From contig NZ_JAKNRW010000031.1 of assembly GCF_023072615.1 (NCBI RefSeq), forward strand, positions 1-61,668: a stretch of DNA of 61,668 nucleotides, given 5' to 3'. A model generated the notes under the pieces. That model saw only the letters and a list, made by a program, of their open reading frames with translations, was not told where the DNA came from and did not search any database. Position numbers and translations under genes: made by a program. Of the stretch, positions 59,815 through 61,668 are shown one piece after another (within the stretch, counting starts at the first letter, position 1; each line of letters opens with the position of its first letter). The DNA is from Pseudomonas violetae. Its GTDB lineage: Bacteria > Pseudomonadota > Gammaproteobacteria > Pseudomonadales > Pseudomonadaceae.

Positions 59815-60828
59815 ATGCTGATCAAGATCCCCCGGGCGTCTGACTGCCATGAGTCGAACGTCACGCCTGAATCCCTGTATTTGTCTCGACGTAGTGTCCT
59901 CGGTGCTGCCGTTGCCGGATTGGCTGTCGGCAGCCTGCCGCGTTGGGCGAGCGCCGAAGAGGCGTCCCGCTACGCCGATGTCGAGCCTGGCAAGGCGCCC
60001 CCCTGGTTCTCCGAGAAAATCCCCGCTACCCGGTGGGGTGCGGTTACCGTCAAGGATGAGGCGATAACGCCATTCAAGGATGCGACCCACTACAACAACT
60101 TTTATGAGTTCGGCACCGAGAAAGGCGATCCTGCTGCGAATGCTGGCGCGCTGAAGACCGAACCCTGGAGTGTGGTAGTAGATGGGGAGGTGGGTAAGCC
60201 GGGGCGGTATGCGTTGGAAGACTTCATGAAGCCCTATCAGCTGGAAGAGCGCATCTACCGTCTGCGCTGCGTGGAAGCCTGGTCGATGGTCATTCCCTGG
60301 CTCGGTTTTCCCCTGTCGGCATTGCTCAAGCAGGTGGAGCCGACTTCCGGTGCCAAATACATCCGCTTCGAAACCCTGCAAGATCCCAAAACCATGCCCG
60401 GACAGCGTTCCGGTTTCGCCTTGATTGACTGGCCATATGTCGAAGGACTGCGCCTGGATGAGGCGATGAATCCGTTGGCGATTCTTGCAGTGGGCATGTA
60501 TGGGCGCGAATTGCCAAACCAGAATGGTGCGCCGCTACGGTTGGTGGTGCCTTGGAAGTATGGCTTTAAAAGCATCAAGTCCATCGTGCGAATCAGCCTG
60601 GTCAGCGACCAGCCCAAAACTACCTGGCAGAGTCTCGCTGCAGATGAATATGGCTTTTATGCGAACGTGAACCCAACGGTCGATCATCCGCGCTGGACCC
60701 AGGCCCGTGAGCGGCGTCTGCCCAGTGGCCTGTTCAAGCCGAACGTCCGGGACACTCAGATGTTCAACGGCTACTCGGAAGAAGTCGCTTCTTTATATAC
60801 CGGGCTCGATCTGCGGAAGAACTACTGA
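59815..60828 (+). CDS. msrP: Periplasmic methionine sulfoxide reductase, molybdenum subunit MsrP
   Basis: 337 aa. Twin-arginine signal SRRSVLGAAVAGLAVGSLPRWASA (residues 24-47) and the sulfite-oxidase-type Mo-molybdopterin domain; Cys152 (RLRCVEAWSM) ligates Mo. Repairs oxidised methionines in periplasmic proteins together with MsrQ. Shares one base with msrQ (TGATG). The N-terminal extension before the RR motif is usual for YedY. Confidence 0.95.
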   Translation: MLIKIPRASDCHESNVTPESLYLSRRSVLGAAVAGLAVGSLPRWASAEEASRYADVEPGKAPPWFSEKIPATRWGAVTVKDEAITPFKDATHYNNFYEFGTEKGDPAANAGALKTEPWSVVVDGEVGKPGRYALEDFMKPYQLEERIYRLRCVEAWSMVIPWLGFPLSALLKQVEPTSGAKYIRFETLQDPKTMPGQRSGFALIDWPYVEGLRLDEAMNPLAILAVGMYGRELPNQNGAPLRLVVPWKYGFKSIKSIVRISLVSDQPKTTWQSLAADEYGFYANVNPTVDHPRWTQARERRLPSGLFKPNVRDTQMFNGYSEEVASLYTGLDLRKNY

Positions 60829-61448
60829 TGCGCTTCGCGTTCTGGCGTATCGGCGTTTTCATTGCCGCCGCTATGTGGCCTGTCCTTTGGTTGTACCAGG
60901 CCTGGGCAGATCTGCTTGGGCCAGATCCCGGTAAGGTGCTGGTCGATCGCCTGGGGTTGGGTACGCTCATATTGCTGTTGGTCACCCTGTCCATGACGCC
61001 AATACAAAAACTTAGTGGTTGGGCGGGGTGGATCGCAGTGCGACGCCAGCTCGGTTTGTGGTGCTTTGCTTATGTAGTCCTGCATCTGTGTGGGTATATG
61101 GCATTTATCCTTGGGTTTGACTGGTCGCAGCTAGGTGTTGAGTTGCGCAAGCGGCCTTACATCATTGTGGGAGCCTTGGCATTTATCTGCCTGTTCGCTT
61201 TGGCCGTGACCTCAAACCGATACAGCCAGCGCCGATTAGGCGCTCGCTGGAAGAAGCTGCATCGGTTGGTCTATGTCGTACTTGGGCTTGGTTTGCTGCA
61301 TATGCTGTGGATTGTGCGCGCTGATCTTGAGGAGTGGGCCATCTATGCATCCATAGGGGTATTACTCTTGGTGCTGCGACTGCCCCCTGTGTCCCGGCGA
61401 ATACCGCGTTTATGGGCTAAAAAGGCACCTTCGGCAAAGAAGGCGTAA
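60828..61448 (+). CDS. msrQ: Heme b membrane subunit MsrQ
   Basis: 206 aa with five to six helices of the ferric-reductase-like family. Conserved His in YVVLHLCGYMAF, KKLHRLVYVVLGLGLLHMLW (two His) bind heme. Passes electrons from quinol/flavin reductase to MsrP. C-terminal Lys-rich tail. Confidence 0.94.
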   Translation: MRFAFWRIGVFIAAAMWPVLWLYQAWADLLGPDPGKVLVDRLGLGTLILLLVTLSMTPIQKLSGWAGWIAVRRQLGLWCFAYVVLHLCGYMAFILGFDWSQLGVELRKRPYIIVGALAFICLFALAVTSNRYSQRRLGARWKKLHRLVYVVLGLGLLHMLWIVRADLEEWAIYASIGVLLLVLRLPPVSRRIPRLWAKKAPSAKKA

Positions 61449-61455
61449 TTAGCGC

Positions 61456-61483
61456 TTGACGGCAGATTTCAGATGTCTATAAT
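61456..61483 (+). promoter_or_regulatory. Upstream rRNA operon promoter (P1)
   Basis: TTGACG (61456-61461), 16-nt spacer, TATAAT (61478-61483), discriminator TCGCCCCA. The sequence that follows resembles the region ahead of 16S rRNA in Pseudomonas. Confidence 0.8.
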
Positions 61484-61601
61484 TCGCCCCACTTCCGGCG
61501 CAGTCGAAACGGAAAACTCCTTGGTAAACAATGAGTTATGCAGTTTTCGACAGCGAGTTGCTTCAGGTCATCGAAGCGCAAAAGAAGTTGAAAAAGAGGT
61601 G

Positions 61602-61629
61602 TTGACAGCAGCGTGTAACGCTGTAGAAT
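61602..61629 (+). promoter_or_regulatory. Second rRNA operon promoter (P2)
   Basis: TTGACA (61602-61607), 16-nt spacer, TAGAAT (61624-61629), GC-rich discriminator. Same layout as the tRNA promoter at 6728. The leader continues past the window end, presumably into 16S rRNA. Confidence 0.85.
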
Positions 61630-61668
61630 TCGCCTCCCGCTAACGAGAGATCGAAAGCGCAAGTGGTT

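Overview
The window is chromosomal DNA of a Pseudomonas, most like the P. fluorescens/P. putida side of the genus. The evidence is gene content and order (pilABCD-coaE-yacG, cbrA-cbrB-crcZ-pcnB-folK-panBCD, ilvIHC-pssA-msrPQ followed by rRNA promoters), the high-GC codon use, and the many GTGGGAGCGGGCTTGC-type REP elements. Species is not determined.

Layout. 1-990: the broken 3' end of an RHS/YD-repeat gene, cut by a decayed IS5-family element. 991-6600: bamD facing rluD-pgeF, then clpB with a sigma-32 promoter. 6700-7300: a tRNA cluster (Asn, Pro, Lys, Pro). 7300-10000: unassigned DNA and REPs, then ndh and two small conserved genes. 10157-14036: a benzoate-type uptake operon (AAHS symporter, BenE, OprD porin) with no catabolic genes. 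14044-20500: a small DUF2790 protein, a membrane protein, yacG-coaE-pilD-pilC-pilB, and divergent pilA behind a sigma-54 promoter. 20500-28700: BON protein, DUF748/DUF2845 pair, methyltransferase, MpaB-like oxygenase, acs. 28890-35100: pgi, panD, panC-panB, folK, pcnB. 35325-42114: crcZ sRNA, cbrB, cbrA, a small cbrX-like gene, gluQ, dksA. 42447-48520: aminotransferase, sfsA, Rieske protein, heme uptake hmuTUV with a ChaN lipoprotein, and a PrrF-type sRNA under a Fur box. 48632-55072: TfoX-like, pentapeptide-repeat, a kinase fusion, mrcB and small envelope genes. 55178-61448: ilvI-ilvH-ilvC behind a long structured leader, pssA, msrP-msrQ. The window ends in two tandem promoters typical of an rRNA operon that starts just outside.

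How the parts connect. CbrA/CbrB, the CbrB-type sites, the sigma-54 promoter and CrcZ (six A-rich Hfq/Crc motifs) make up the carbon catabolite repression switch. Three other leaders here (symporter, porin, acs) carry the same A-rich motif at the ribosome binding site, so regulator and probable targets lie in one window. Heme uptake and PrrF form a Fur-linked iron module. PilB, PilC, PilD and PilA form the core of the type IV pilus. PanB/C/D and IlvI/H/C are linked biosynthetically, because ketoisovalerate from the Ilv pathway feeds PanB.

No complete undescribed system such as a defence island, prophage or CRISPR is visible. The least explained signals are regulatory: a hairpin that would bury the msrP ribosome binding site, a structured ilvI leader, a sigma-54-like promoter with TTGCATG repeats before the BON gene, and a TGTTAC repeat cluster upstream of panB.
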